A stretch of DNA of 7,909 bases from Candidatus Aenigmatarchaeota archaeon (GTDB lineage: Archaea > Aenigmatarchaeota > Aenigmatarchaeia > GW2011-AR5). The stretch is from positions 1 through 7,909 of the forward strand of contig JACQNX010000085.1 of NCBI GenBank assembly GCA_016202875.1, read 5' to 3'. Below, piece after piece: positions 1 through 5,319 of this stretch. The position numbers were made by a program, and so were the translations under genes. The stretch's first letter is position 1; every line of letters starts with the position of its first letter. The notes beneath the pieces are model-generated. The model saw only the letters and a program-made list of their open reading frames with translations. It did not search any database and was not told where the DNA came from.

Positions 1-191
1 ATCCAGATACTGTAAACTACAGCCAACGCGATAGATCTGTGTTAATGTTTTACAAGCTGTATGATAAAACACCTGTTACCAGAAAGTATTTATTGGTAGC
101 TGTCAAAGTACTTGATAAAGAGGGATTTGTCATAACAGCATTTTTCACCGAGAAGATAAAGAAAGGTGATTTATTGTGGCCCAAAAAATGA
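1..191 (+). CDS. C-terminal part of a probable BECR-fold (PBECR2-like) nuclease, toxin candidate
   Basis: The reading frame enters from the left edge (first full codon at base 3) and ends at TGA 189-191, leaving 62 visible residues. The visible part reads as alternating beta strands: a PDTV start, a MFYKLYD strand, a KYLLVAVKVL strand, then EGFVITAFFT and a final KKGDLLWPKK. From memory this order (yyk, KyLvVvVK, egFviTAyfT, G-x-lW) fits small BECR-fold RNases of the PBECR2/DUF4258-like type, which in archaea and bacteria often lie just upstream of DUF2283 genes. The N-terminal half, where family His/Arg residues would be expected, is outside the window, so activity cannot be judged. The stop overlaps an ATG of the next gene (ATGA at 188-191), so the two are cotranscribed and probably form a toxin-antitoxin pair. 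The coding frame is secure; the family name is moderately sure. Confidence 0.68.
   Translation, partial: PDTVNYSQRDRSVLMFYKLYDKTPVTRKYLLVAVKVLDKEGFVITAFFTEKIKKGDLLWPKK
164..170 (+). promoter_or_regulatory. Shine-Dalgarno site AGGTGAT for the DUF2283 gene
   Basis: AGGTGAT matches the archaeal anti-Shine-Dalgarno tail and lies 5 bases before GTG at 176. It favours GTG 176 over the ATG at 188, which is 17 bases from the site but forms an ATGA overlap with the upstream stop. The site lies inside the upstream coding region (Lys-Gly-Asp codons). Confidence 0.5.
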
Positions 192-403
192 ACATATGGT
201 TTGATAAAGATGGGGATTTCTTAGAGATCACTACATCAAACAGAAAAGGTTTTTTCAGGCCTAAAAAAAATGATATTTTTGAGAGGGTGGATACAAAAGG
301 CAACATAATAGGTTTTGCCATATTTAATTTCAGCAAGCGCACAACACTAAAGGAAGAAAGGGTTGAACTTCCTTTCCAATTTACAATAAGACCGATTTCC
401 TGA
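176..403 (+). CDS. DUF2283 family protein, probable antitoxin partner
   Basis: A 75-residue protein from GTG 176, or 71 residues from ATG 188. The NIWFDKDGDFLEI opening and the later strand-turn DTKGNIIGFAIFNFSKR are the two hallmarks of DUF2283 (PF10049): a short beta hairpin carrying acidic 'D-x-D' residues, then G-x-(I/V)-x-G-(F/I). The VELPFQF ending is also family-like. DUF2283 proteins have no established enzymatic activity; their repeated pairing with small nucleases suggests an antitoxin or accessory role, which is inference. The gene overlaps the nuclease gene upstream, by 16 bases from GTG or by the ATGA overlap from ATG. Family alignments usually begin at M-x-I-x-(F/Y)-D, favouring ATG 188, while the Shine-Dalgarno site favours GTG 176. 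Both starts keep the whole domain. Confidence 0.82.
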   Translation: MAQKMNIWFDKDGDFLEITTSNRKGFFRPKKNDIFERVDTKGNIIGFAIFNFSKRTTLKEERVELPFQFTIRPIS

Positions 404-415
404 GAAAGAGAAGAA

Positions 416-425
416 TTAATATATT
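416..425 (+). promoter_or_regulatory. Archaeal TATA box for a leaderless transcript starting at about 444
   Basis: TTAATATATT is centred about 24 bases before the ATG at 444 and is preceded by purine-rich GAGAAGAA, a plausible BRE. No Shine-Dalgarno site precedes ATG 444. Together this suggests transcription starting at or next to the start codon. It lies in the 40-base gap after the DUF2283 gene, so the pair at 444-1254 is probably its own unit. Confidence 0.5.
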
Positions 426-443
426 TCTGCCTAATGCGTATGC

Positions 444-1052
444 ATGGAAATTAATTTTATAGCTGAAAACACTATAGAACTCAACAAAGAGCTTTCTATT
501 CTCGATAAGCTCGCGCTTTCTGCATTTCCTATAGTGGAAAAACATGCAAAATATGTCATTATGAGCGGTTACGTGGCAATTCTTTTTGGAAGATCGCGCG
601 TCAGCGAAGATATAGATGCGTTTATAGAGAGGATTAGCTATGAAAAATTCTGCCAAATTTCAGGTGAATTGCAGAAGGCAGGTTTCTGGTTTGTGAACTC
701 TTCTGATGATAAGGAACTGTTCAGTATGCTGGAAGACGACATTGCAATAAGAATAGCTGAGCATGGAAAAGCGATACCAAATATCGAAATCAAATTTCCT
801 TCAGAGGATCTTGATTTCTATACGCTGGACAACCCATTTGCGGTTTTCGTGAATGGCAAAACACTTCTGGTGTCAAAAATAGAGCAGCAGATAGCATACA
901 AGTTCCACCTTGGCACAGAAAAGGATATGGAAGATGCTGTATATCTGTATGAGATATTTAAAGAACAGCTGAATATAGATATGTTGAGAGAATACGGTAA
1001 TAAATTGAATGTCCTTACAGCTATGAAAAAAGAAGGCGTTCTCCATGGATAA
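444..1052 (+). CDS. AbiEii/DUF6036-like nucleotidyltransferase, toxin candidate
   Basis: A 202-residue protein with a nucleotidyltransferase-fold signature at residues 38-60: VIMSGYVAILFGR, then SRVSEDIDAFIE. This is the (G/S)G...R.(S/T).DiD pattern of AbiEii-type and DUF6036-type enzymes. D56 and D58 are the likely metal-binding pair, and E115 in NIEIKF is the likely third acidic residue. A later KIEQQIAYKFHLGTEKDMED stretch (residues 145-164) fits the helix-plus-KD-x-x-D motif that follows the core in AbiEii relatives. The first glycine of the usual GG is Ser here. By family analogy it would transfer a nucleotide to RNA or protein and could act as a toxin; substrate unknown. Its stop codon lies inside the start of the next gene (8-base overlap), tying the two together. 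No Shine-Dalgarno site is evident; the start appears leaderless. Confidence 0.75.
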   Translation: MEINFIAENTIELNKELSILDKLALSAFPIVEKHAKYVIMSGYVAILFGRSRVSEDIDAFIERISYEKFCQISGELQKAGFWFVNSSDDKELFSMLEDDIAIRIAEHGKAIPNIEIKFPSEDLDFYTLDNPFAVFVNGKTLLVSKIEQQIAYKFHLGTEKDMEDAVYLYEIFKEQLNIDMLREYGNKLNVLTAMKKEGVLHG

Positions 1053-1254
1053 GGAAAAGAATTTCCAGCAGAGATTGTGGTTTGTCAGATACTGGGCAAA
1101 TTATGTCAAGACCCATAGCAATGCAGACTGGTCGAGACAGCAAAGGGAAATGATAGACTCTGTTTTTATGACAGCAAACCAAGACGCAGGGCTTTACCTG
1201 AAGGTAAAGTCAAGGGCTCGGCTGCAAAATAAGGGAAGCAAGCCGCAGAAATAA
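1045..1254 (+). CDS. Small Trp/Arg-rich protein paired with the AbiEii-like transferase, antitoxin candidate
   Basis: A 69-residue basic protein with no named domain that I can be sure of. Residues 10-45 carry the recognisable core RLWFVRYWANYVKTH, then DWSRQQREMIDSVF. I recall small archaeal proteins with the same FVkYWanYvkth...eWSrQQ...IdS pattern next to nucleotidyltransferase genes, which makes this a real conserved gene rather than a chance frame. The C-terminus is Lys/Arg/Ser-rich and probably disordered. The start ATG is 8 bases before the upstream stop, so translation is probably coupled. If the transferase is a toxin this is the obvious antitoxin, but that is inference from gene order alone. 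It could equally be a cofactor or RNA-binding partner. Confidence 0.7.
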   Translation: MDKEKNFQQRLWFVRYWANYVKTHSNADWSRQQREMIDSVFMTANQDAGLYLKVKSRARLQNKGSKPQK

Positions 1255-1298
1255 TTTTGTGCGCTTGCTGAAATAAAATAGCCATTTCTGAGGAAAAC

Positions 1299-1343
1299 GT
1301 TACCTTTAAATAACAATTGTTACAAATAAATAACATATGTTAC
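1299..1343 (+). repeat. Tandem 20-bp operator-like repeats with two perfect 12-bp palindromes
   Basis: Two 20-bp units (1299-1318 and 1319-1338), identical at 15 of 20 positions, are followed by a third GTTAC at 1339-1343. GTTAC recurs at 1299, 1319 and 1339, and TAAATAACA at 1307 and 1327. Within this lie the perfect palindromes TAACAATTGTTA (1311-1322) and TAACATATGTTA (1331-1342), exactly 20 bp apart, about two helical turns. The array covers the TATA box and the start codon of the winged-HTH gene, as expected of an autoregulatory operator. Confidence 0.8.
1305..1313 (+). promoter_or_regulatory. Archaeal TATA box of the winged-HTH/HEPN unit
   Basis: TTTAAATAA is centred 28 bases before the ATG at 1337, the usual spacing for a leaderless archaeal transcript. 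AGGAAAAC just upstream is a plausible BRE. There is no Shine-Dalgarno site before ATG 1337. The box is embedded in the 20-bp repeat array, so a protein bound there would block TBP/TFB. Confidence 0.65.
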
Positions 1344-1873
1344 TAAAAAAAGACAAAATTCTGGAATTATTTATGCAAAAATCTGGACATGAGTTCCATT
1401 TAAGAGAAGTGGCGAGGCTGTCGGGCTTATCAACAACTGCCGCAAAGGCAAGGCTGAAACAGCTTGAAAAACATGAAATAATAACATCTGAAAAAAAGAA
1501 GAACCTTATAATATTCAAAACAAGGGACACGGAAGAATACAGAGAAGCAAAGAAATTATATAACATACAGATTATCAAAAATTCAGGACTTCTCAAGTAT
1601 ATCGGCAATAGATTCAGACATCCCGAAGCAGTTGTTCTTTTCGGCTCTGTAGCAAGAGGCGAAGACACTGAAAAAAGCGATGTAGACATATTTGTCCTTT
1701 CATCTGTTAAGAATGAACCAGATTTCTCAGATTTCGAAAGGAAAATAGGCAAGAAAATCAGCGTTATAGTCATGACGCCTAAGGAATTCGGAGAGGCAAA
1801 GAAAAAATCGCCGGAATTTGTAAATAACACTGTGAATGGCATAATTTTAGAAGGCTATCTCAAGGTGCTATAA
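1337..1873 (+). CDS. Winged-HTH and MNT nucleotidyltransferase, autoregulating antitoxin candidate
   Basis: A 178-residue protein in two parts. Residues 5-62 form a winged helix-turn-helix: helix KILELFMQ, HLREVARLSGLS, recognition helix TTAAKARLKQLEK, then a short wing EKKKNLIIF. Residues 95-150 form a minimal nucleotidyltransferase with VVLFGSVARG followed by SDVDIFV, an exact GS-x10-DxD motif (G103, S104, D115, D117). The position of the third core carboxylate, in ISVIVMT, is held by S142 or a hydrophobic residue, so catalysis may be weak or absent. In MntA/HepT systems the MNT protein neutralises its HEPN toxin, by AMPylation in the studied cases. Here the fused DNA-binding domain probably adds repression through the palindromic array at its own start. 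The stop overlaps the HEPN start by one base (TAATG), and AGGTG at 1863-1867 near the gene end serves that start. Confidence 0.86.
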   Translation: MLLKKDKILELFMQKSGHEFHLREVARLSGLSTTAAKARLKQLEKHEIITSEKKKNLIIFKTRDTEEYREAKKLYNIQIIKNSGLLKYIGNRFRHPEAVVLFGSVARGEDTEKSDVDIFVLSSVKNEPDFSDFERKIGKKISVIVMTPKEFGEAKKKSPEFVNNTVNGIILEGYLKVL

Positions 1874-2313
1874 TGTTTGAACGATATCTACAGGATGGAT
1901 CGGTCAAGAAAGTCAGTATAGATAAAGAGCTGGCGAAGAGCCTAATCAAGATTGCAACTTTTCGCATGGAAAAGGCAAAAAAAGAAAAACCTACAGATGA
2001 GAATGCATTTTTTATCGTGGAAAATGCCTACGAAGCTGTAAAAGAGTTGATAGATGCAATAATGACCTTGGACGGATACAAATCTTATTCTCATGAGGCT
2101 TGCATAGATTTTCTCAAACAATTTTATGCCAAGGAAATCGCTATGGCAATGATATTCAGGATAGACAGATACAGAAAACTCAGAAATGATATAAAATACA
2201 GAGGCATTTTGCCATCCCTGAATGAAGGCAAAGGTGCAATTATAGATATGGGAGAGGCTTTTGTTGTACTCAGATCATTAATAAACAGAAAAATGGGGAA
2301 ACAGCATGTTTAA
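1873..2313 (+). CDS. HEPN domain protein, probable RNase toxin
   Basis: A 146-residue, mostly helical protein. ATG 1873 overlaps the preceding TAA and has Shine-Dalgarno AGGTG 5 bases before it. The HEPN signature is seen in FFIVENAYEAVKELIDAIM (residues 46-64), the family's A-x-E-x-(L/I) helix, and in RIDRYRKLRNDIKYRG (residues 96-111). The latter is the catalytic motif in an RNxxxY form (R104, N105, Y109) instead of RxxxxH. HEPN toxins cut RNA with the Arg-polar-x3-His motif; Tyr variants occur in several HEPN subfamilies, and whether they still cleave RNA is uncertain. The one-base overlap with the winged-HTH MNT gene marks a standard MNT/HEPN toxin-antitoxin pair. The frame after its stop encodes an MNT tail fragment. 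Confidence 0.85.
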   Translation: MFERYLQDGSVKKVSIDKELAKSLIKIATFRMEKAKKEKPTDENAFFIVENAYEAVKELIDAIMTLDGYKSYSHEACIDFLKQFYAKEIAMAMIFRIDRYRKLRNDIKYRGILPSLNEGKGAIIDMGEAFVVLRSLINRKMGKQHV

Positions 2314-2403
2314 CAATTTTATATTACACCAAAACCATATTTACTTTGAGAGAAATAAGCATAGCCAGCGAAGCACTGAGAGAAGGAGTAGAAATCAAAT
2401 AAT
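2314..2403 (+). pseudogene. Remnant of an MNT nucleotidyltransferase C-terminus
   Basis: After the HEPN stop, the same frame continues for 29 codons to TAA 2401-2403 with no start codon at its head. It reads QFYITPKPYF, TLREISIASEALREGVEIK. This matches the C-terminal tail of archaeal MNT proteins, (L/F)CYTPEEF...kk(q/e)i.Iv.EAl.EGveI, and aligns with residues 133-160 of the gene at 4837-5319 (CYTPEEF...REAVREGIEI). The catalytic GS-DxD part is absent, so this is a fragment left by a deletion or recombination. It is too short to be functional and lacks a start. Identity rests on a short motif, but the agreement in order and frame is good. Confidence 0.6.
2317..2326 (+). promoter_or_regulatory. 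Possible TATA box for the large Cys-rich gene
   Basis: TTTTATATTA lies about 95 bases before ATG 2415. A start site about 25 bases downstream would give a leader of roughly 65-70 bases carrying the AGGTGA ribosome site at 2406-2411. It sits inside the MNT remnant and may be only AT-rich sequence. Confidence 0.3.
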
Positions 2404-2414
2404 CAGGTGAAGAA

Positions 2415-4832
2415 ATGAAGACAAGATGGCTGAAATTCCTGACAATGGCCGTGATTTTCCTAATCGCGACGCTCGCTGTGCCGCACAACTCTTTGTGGGG
2501 CTTTGGGGCGGGGAGGGCGGAAGGGCAGGCAGGCGAAACATGCACATCGTGTATAAATAAAGTAGGATTTTGGTGCACTACTTACAGCGGTTCAGTAGCA
2601 GAAACAAGTGGGCAATGCAAGTTTGTTGGGTCATGCTCTTCTAACGAGAAAAAATTACAATTTGGTCAATGCCCTGGCAGCAGCACGACAACTGGAACAG
2701 GAAGTACAGGCGGGAGTCCTGGCTCTTGCGACGCTGTATGTAAAGCCGGTGGTTATGTTTCAGGTGTATGCGAATCAGGGCAGCCGAATGAAGCATTCAA
2801 TATATTCGAAGGTAATCAGTATTGCGGAAGTGGCAAACAGTGCAATTGTTACACAACGGATAAAACTTCAGGAACTGGCAGTGGCACAACTGGAAGTAGC
2901 TCTGGAGCAGCGTGCAATTCAGACAAAGATTACAAGTGCGACAACAGCAACAGACTTTATTCCTGCGAGAACGGAAACTGGAAGTTTGAATATTCTCTTG
3001 GGGACGCATCCATATGCAGAGAAAACTGTGTAACATTAGCATTACCAGCCGGTAGATGCGATACGAGTGAGGTAGAGCTTGATGGACAAACATGCACAAG
3101 CTGCACGGATATTGACAAAACATGGTGCACATCCAAACAAAATCCCAGTGAAGAAAGTGGGAGATGTATAGAACTCCCTTGCAATGCCAATGAGGTCGGC
3201 ATAGATAGAAATTATAATTGCCCAGGGTTTCGGGGTGGCGTAAATACAGGCGGCATAGATAGTGCTTCTCAATGTCATAACTGCTTTAATCGCCATCCCA
3301 CGGGATACTTCTTTTGTGACCAGAGTTCGAACGGCGTATTTTTTAGTGTATTGAGTGGGGCGGGAAGGGGACAATGTCTTGTAAACACACAAAAAGATAG
3401 CTGTAACAATCAAGGCCACAGAGTTATTGATAATAGTGCATTCTGCCCTGACCCTCTGTCATGCCAGCAGCAGTGCGAGCTTCTTGTTTACAGCGGCGGA
3501 TTAGCTTCAACAATCAGGACAGCTACTGCACAAGGCACGCTTCCTGTTGGAGACTGCTCAGCCAGCCCTGGTGGAGGATTCAATGTTGGCCTTGGCCAAA
3601 TAGGCGCGCAGCAGGTTCTTAATGTGAGAACGCTGAACGGAAGAGGGACGGCTGTGGGTTGCTCTCCAAACCAGTACTGCAACTGCTATCTAATTAGCGC
3701 TGGCTCGGCGCTCGGGCTGGCTGCCAATGTAAATTATGCTTCCGGCACAATACCCGGCACAACGCAGCTGCCTCAATGGAACGATCCAGACGCGCTGCAG
3801 GATTATCCGCAGGCGCAGCCGAACCAGCTGGACTGCGACGCGCCTTCTGACGCGAGCATTATTGCGGATGTGAAGCCGAAGCTTGCGCGGGCCGGTGACA
3901 CGATAACAGTGAGCGGCGAGGTCGGGAAGATCTCAAGCACATGTGTAGGCTACGAGCGGACGTGCAGAGCAATACAGCAATTACGATATACAAAAAGCGG
4001 CGGCTTCTTTGGTGATACGTACAAGAGGCAGCCATGCCCCAGCAACATGCCAAATGTCATGTACAAGGTCTGCAGGGGCGAGGAAGGAGAGGATGAGTGC
4101 AAGGACTGGAAGATAACAAAAATTATAGTTATTGCTGCTGTTGTTGCTGCCATTACTGTCTGTGCAGTAACAGGTGCTGGTGCTGCTATATCTGTATGCA
4201 CCAAACTGGCAAGCAAATTGGGCTTAACTCAATCCGGCACTAACATTGTTCAGTGGTCCAAAGTCTTGAAAGCTCTTACTCTGGCCGGTGCAGCTGCTGG
4301 AAGTGTGCAAGCATCTATATGCCAAATTAATCCAAGCTCTTGCGTCAACCAATATCAGCAACAAATCAATGAAAACCCTTCGTTCTCTGTGTGCGCTAAA
4401 GAGTACAAGACGCAGATAGCCGCAGCGCCCGTGTGCGCGCAGGGCGGGAATGTGATTGCTTACCAGGAGGGAAGGTACAAATGCCAGGCAGGCTCATGCC
4501 AGGCTTTTGCTGACAAGGACGTAGAGATAAAGGTTTATGATTCCAAGGGCGAGATAGTTGCGCAAACTACTACGCGAACAGATGCAGCAGGGAAGTTTGA
4601 CTACACGCTCACTGCGCCGCAGCTTGAAGGAGAGTATTCTGTGCTCATCGTCGTGCCTGGGCTGAGGATCAGCACCACTGTGGGCAGCGGGGCGACTACA
4701 ACGACTACAGGAACAGCTGGCACTGGAACAAGCGGAGGCACAGGAAGCGGCACAGGGACTGGCACAGGAGAAGGCGGCGAGACAAGGCAAGAAGAGCCTG
4801 TCGCGCCGCTGGTGCCTGAGGAGTTGGGGTGA
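2415..4832 (+). CDS. Large secreted or membrane-anchored Cys-rich protein
   Basis: An 805-residue protein; AGGTGA at 2406-2411 precedes ATG 2415. Residues 7-22 are a hydrophobic signal-type helix, followed by a Gly/Ala stretch and Cys-rich sequence, so the product is exported. Residues 43-425 hold over 35 cysteines in repeated modules: a C-x2-C-x7-WC module at 43 and 227, a looser copy at 287, and a module ending C-x5-C-N-C-Y at 105 and 350. Gly/Ser/Thr linkers separate them. Residues 493-503 (GDTITVSGEVG) look like the first strands of an Ig-like domain, and 702-747 (VEIKVYDSKGEIV ... DAAGKFDYTL) like its remainder. Between them lie Cys-rich sequence and a hydrophobic segment at 568-596, with a weaker one at 619-637. 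The C-terminus is a Gly/Thr linker and acidic tail with no anchor. Function unknown; disulfides and surface location are inferred. The downstream gene starts 4 bases after the stop. Confidence 0.9.
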   Translation: MKTRWLKFLTMAVIFLIATLAVPHNSLWGFGAGRAEGQAGETCTSCINKVGFWCTTYSGSVAETSGQCKFVGSCSSNEKKLQFGQCPGSSTTTGTGSTGGSPGSCDAVCKAGGYVSGVCESGQPNEAFNIFEGNQYCGSGKQCNCYTTDKTSGTGSGTTGSSSGAACNSDKDYKCDNSNRLYSCENGNWKFEYSLGDASICRENCVTLALPAGRCDTSEVELDGQTCTSCTDIDKTWCTSKQNPSEESGRCIELPCNANEVGIDRNYNCPGFRGGVNTGGIDSASQCHNCFNRHPTGYFFCDQSSNGVFFSVLSGAGRGQCLVNTQKDSCNNQGHRVIDNSAFCPDPLSCQQQCELLVYSGGLASTIRTATAQGTLPVGDCSASPGGGFNVGLGQIGAQQVLNVRTLNGRGTAVGCSPNQYCNCYLISAGSALGLAANVNYASGTIPGTTQLPQWNDPDALQDYPQAQPNQLDCDAPSDASIIADVKPKLARAGDTITVSGEVGKISSTCVGYERTCRAIQQLRYTKSGGFFGDTYKRQPCPSNMPNVMYKVCRGEEGEDECKDWKITKIIVIAAVVAAITVCAVTGAGAAISVCTKLASKLGLTQSGTNIVQWSKVLKALTLAGAAAGSVQASICQINPSSCVNQYQQQINENPSFSVCAKEYKTQIAAAPVCAQGGNVIAYQEGRYKCQAGSCQAFADKDVEIKVYDSKGEIVAQTTTRTDAAGKFDYTLTAPQLEGEYSVLIVVPGLRISTTVGSGATTTTTGTAGTGTSGGTGSGTGTGTGEGGETRQEEPVAPLVPEELG
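2497..2525 (+). other. Potential G-quadruplex tract in the 5' coding region
   Basis: The coding strand has GGGG 2497-2500, GGGG 2505-2508, GGGG 2510-2513, GGG 2515-2517 and GGG 2523-2525, with loops CTTT, C, A and CGGAA. The first four runs meet the usual G3+N1-7 rule. It encodes the Gly/Ala stretch after the signal helix and would also be present in the mRNA, about 80 bases into the gene. Folding is not shown. Confidence 0.6.
2541..3449 (+). repeat. Cys module A, three diverged copies inside the large gene
   Basis: Copies at residues 43-87 (2541-2675), 227-270 (3093-3224) and 287-345 (3273-3449). The shared pattern is C-x2-C-x7(10)-C, then G-(R/Q)-C, a further C, and a closing CP. Copies 1 and 2 both open CTSC and carry W just before the third Cys. 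It recalls PSI-type Cys knots (C-x2-C...WC), a resemblance only. Confidence 0.65.
2727..3689 (+). repeat. Cys module B, two copies inside the large gene
   Basis: Copies at residues 105-146 (2727-2852) and 350-425 (3462-3689). Both begin C-x3-C, have a Gly-rich middle with one Cys, and end C-x5-C-N-C-Y. The second has an insertion of about 34 residues. Each follows an A-type module, so an A-B unit was probably duplicated. Confidence 0.6.
4690..4785 (+). repeat. Low-complexity Gly/Thr linker repeat
   Basis: Degenerate ACAGG, ACTGG and GGCACAGG units encode a Thr/Gly/Ser linker at about residues 759-789 of the large protein. Shorter linkers of the same kind are at about 2680-2715 and 2866-2910. 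They are probable flexible spacers and possible O-glycosylation regions. Confidence 0.7.
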
Positions 4833-4836
4833 CGTC

Positions 4837-5319
4837 ATGAAAGAAGAAACCAAAAGATGGATGGAGAAAGCTGAACGGGATTTCAATAGTGCAAAAAAGA
4901 ACTTTAAAATAAGAGAGTACCATCTTGTCGCTTTTCACCGCCACCAAGCAATAGAAAAAGGGCTGAAAGGCCTTTACATTGAAAAATTCAGCAACATGGT
5001 TAAGAAAAAATCTATAATTGCCGAACTGAGAAGGTTCAAAAGGAACACATCCGAAGAGATGCCCATAAAGAAACTCATCTTCTTCGGCTCGCGGGCAAAA
5101 AAGAGCGGGAAACCAGAAAGGTACAGTGATATAGATTTGGTAGTAGTTTCCAGCGTATTCAAGAATATGAGATTTTTTGAAAGACCTGTAAAGCTCTACA
5201 ATTACTGGAAACTAAACTACCCTGTGGATTTCCTCTGCTACACGCCGGAGGAATTTGCCAAAATGAAGAAGCAGATAACAATAGTGAGGGAAGCTGTCAG
5301 AGAGGGAATAGAAATATGA
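4837..5319 (+). CDS. Truncated HEPN fused to an MNT nucleotidyltransferase
   Basis: A 160-residue protein whose ATG lies 4 bases after the preceding stop; GGGGTGA at 4826-4832 is its Shine-Dalgarno site and contains that stop. Residues 1-50 are the first half of a HEPN domain: RWMEKAERDFNSAKKN, then YHLVAFHRHQAIEKGLKGLY, the family's y..aaf..QQA.EKaLKal helix. The second half, with the RNase motif, is missing. From M54 (ATG 4996, MVKKKSIIAELRRF) a complete MNT domain follows: LIFFGSRAKKS, SDIDLVVVSS (G84, S85, D98, D100; GS-x12-DxD) and PVDFLCYTPEEF with D131 as third carboxylate. In related archaea these are normally two genes, HEPN then MNT. An in-frame deletion removing the HEPN C-terminus would give this fusion. 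The MNT part keeps all catalytic residues and may be active, perhaps also translated alone from 4996. Its TGA overlaps the next ATG. Confidence 0.85.
   Translation: MKEETKRWMEKAERDFNSAKKNFKIREYHLVAFHRHQAIEKGLKGLYIEKFSNMVKKKSIIAELRRFKRNTSEEMPIKKLIFFGSRAKKSGKPERYSDIDLVVVSSVFKNMRFFERPVKLYNYWKLNYPVDFLCYTPEEFAKMKKQITIVREAVREGIEI

Noticed and set aside
1306..1842. 178-codon open frame on the - strand opposite the winged-HTH MNT gene
   Set aside because: The + strand frame has clear wHTH and GS-x10-DxD motifs, an operator and a promoter. The - frame is Ser/Phe-rich with no domain signal, as expected of an antisense shadow.
2311..2403. Stop-codon readthrough fusing HEPN to the MNT tail
   Set aside because: The stop is TAA, no recoding signal is visible, and the tail lacks the MNT core, so a fusion product would have no evident use.
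2608..3033. 141-codon + strand frame inside the large Cys-rich gene
   Set aside because: It lies in another frame of a region whose main frame shows repeated Cys spacing and linkers; it has no recognisable domain.
4830..4837. Perfect palindrome TGACGTCA
   Set aside because: It is formed by the stop codon, a 4-base spacer and the first base of the next ATG. No second copy or promoter context was seen, so chance is likelier than an operator.
4494..4947. Overlapping - strand frames rich in Cys/Ser/Leu
   Set aside because: They are antisense to the Gly/Thr linker and the end of the large gene; low complexity produces the open frame.
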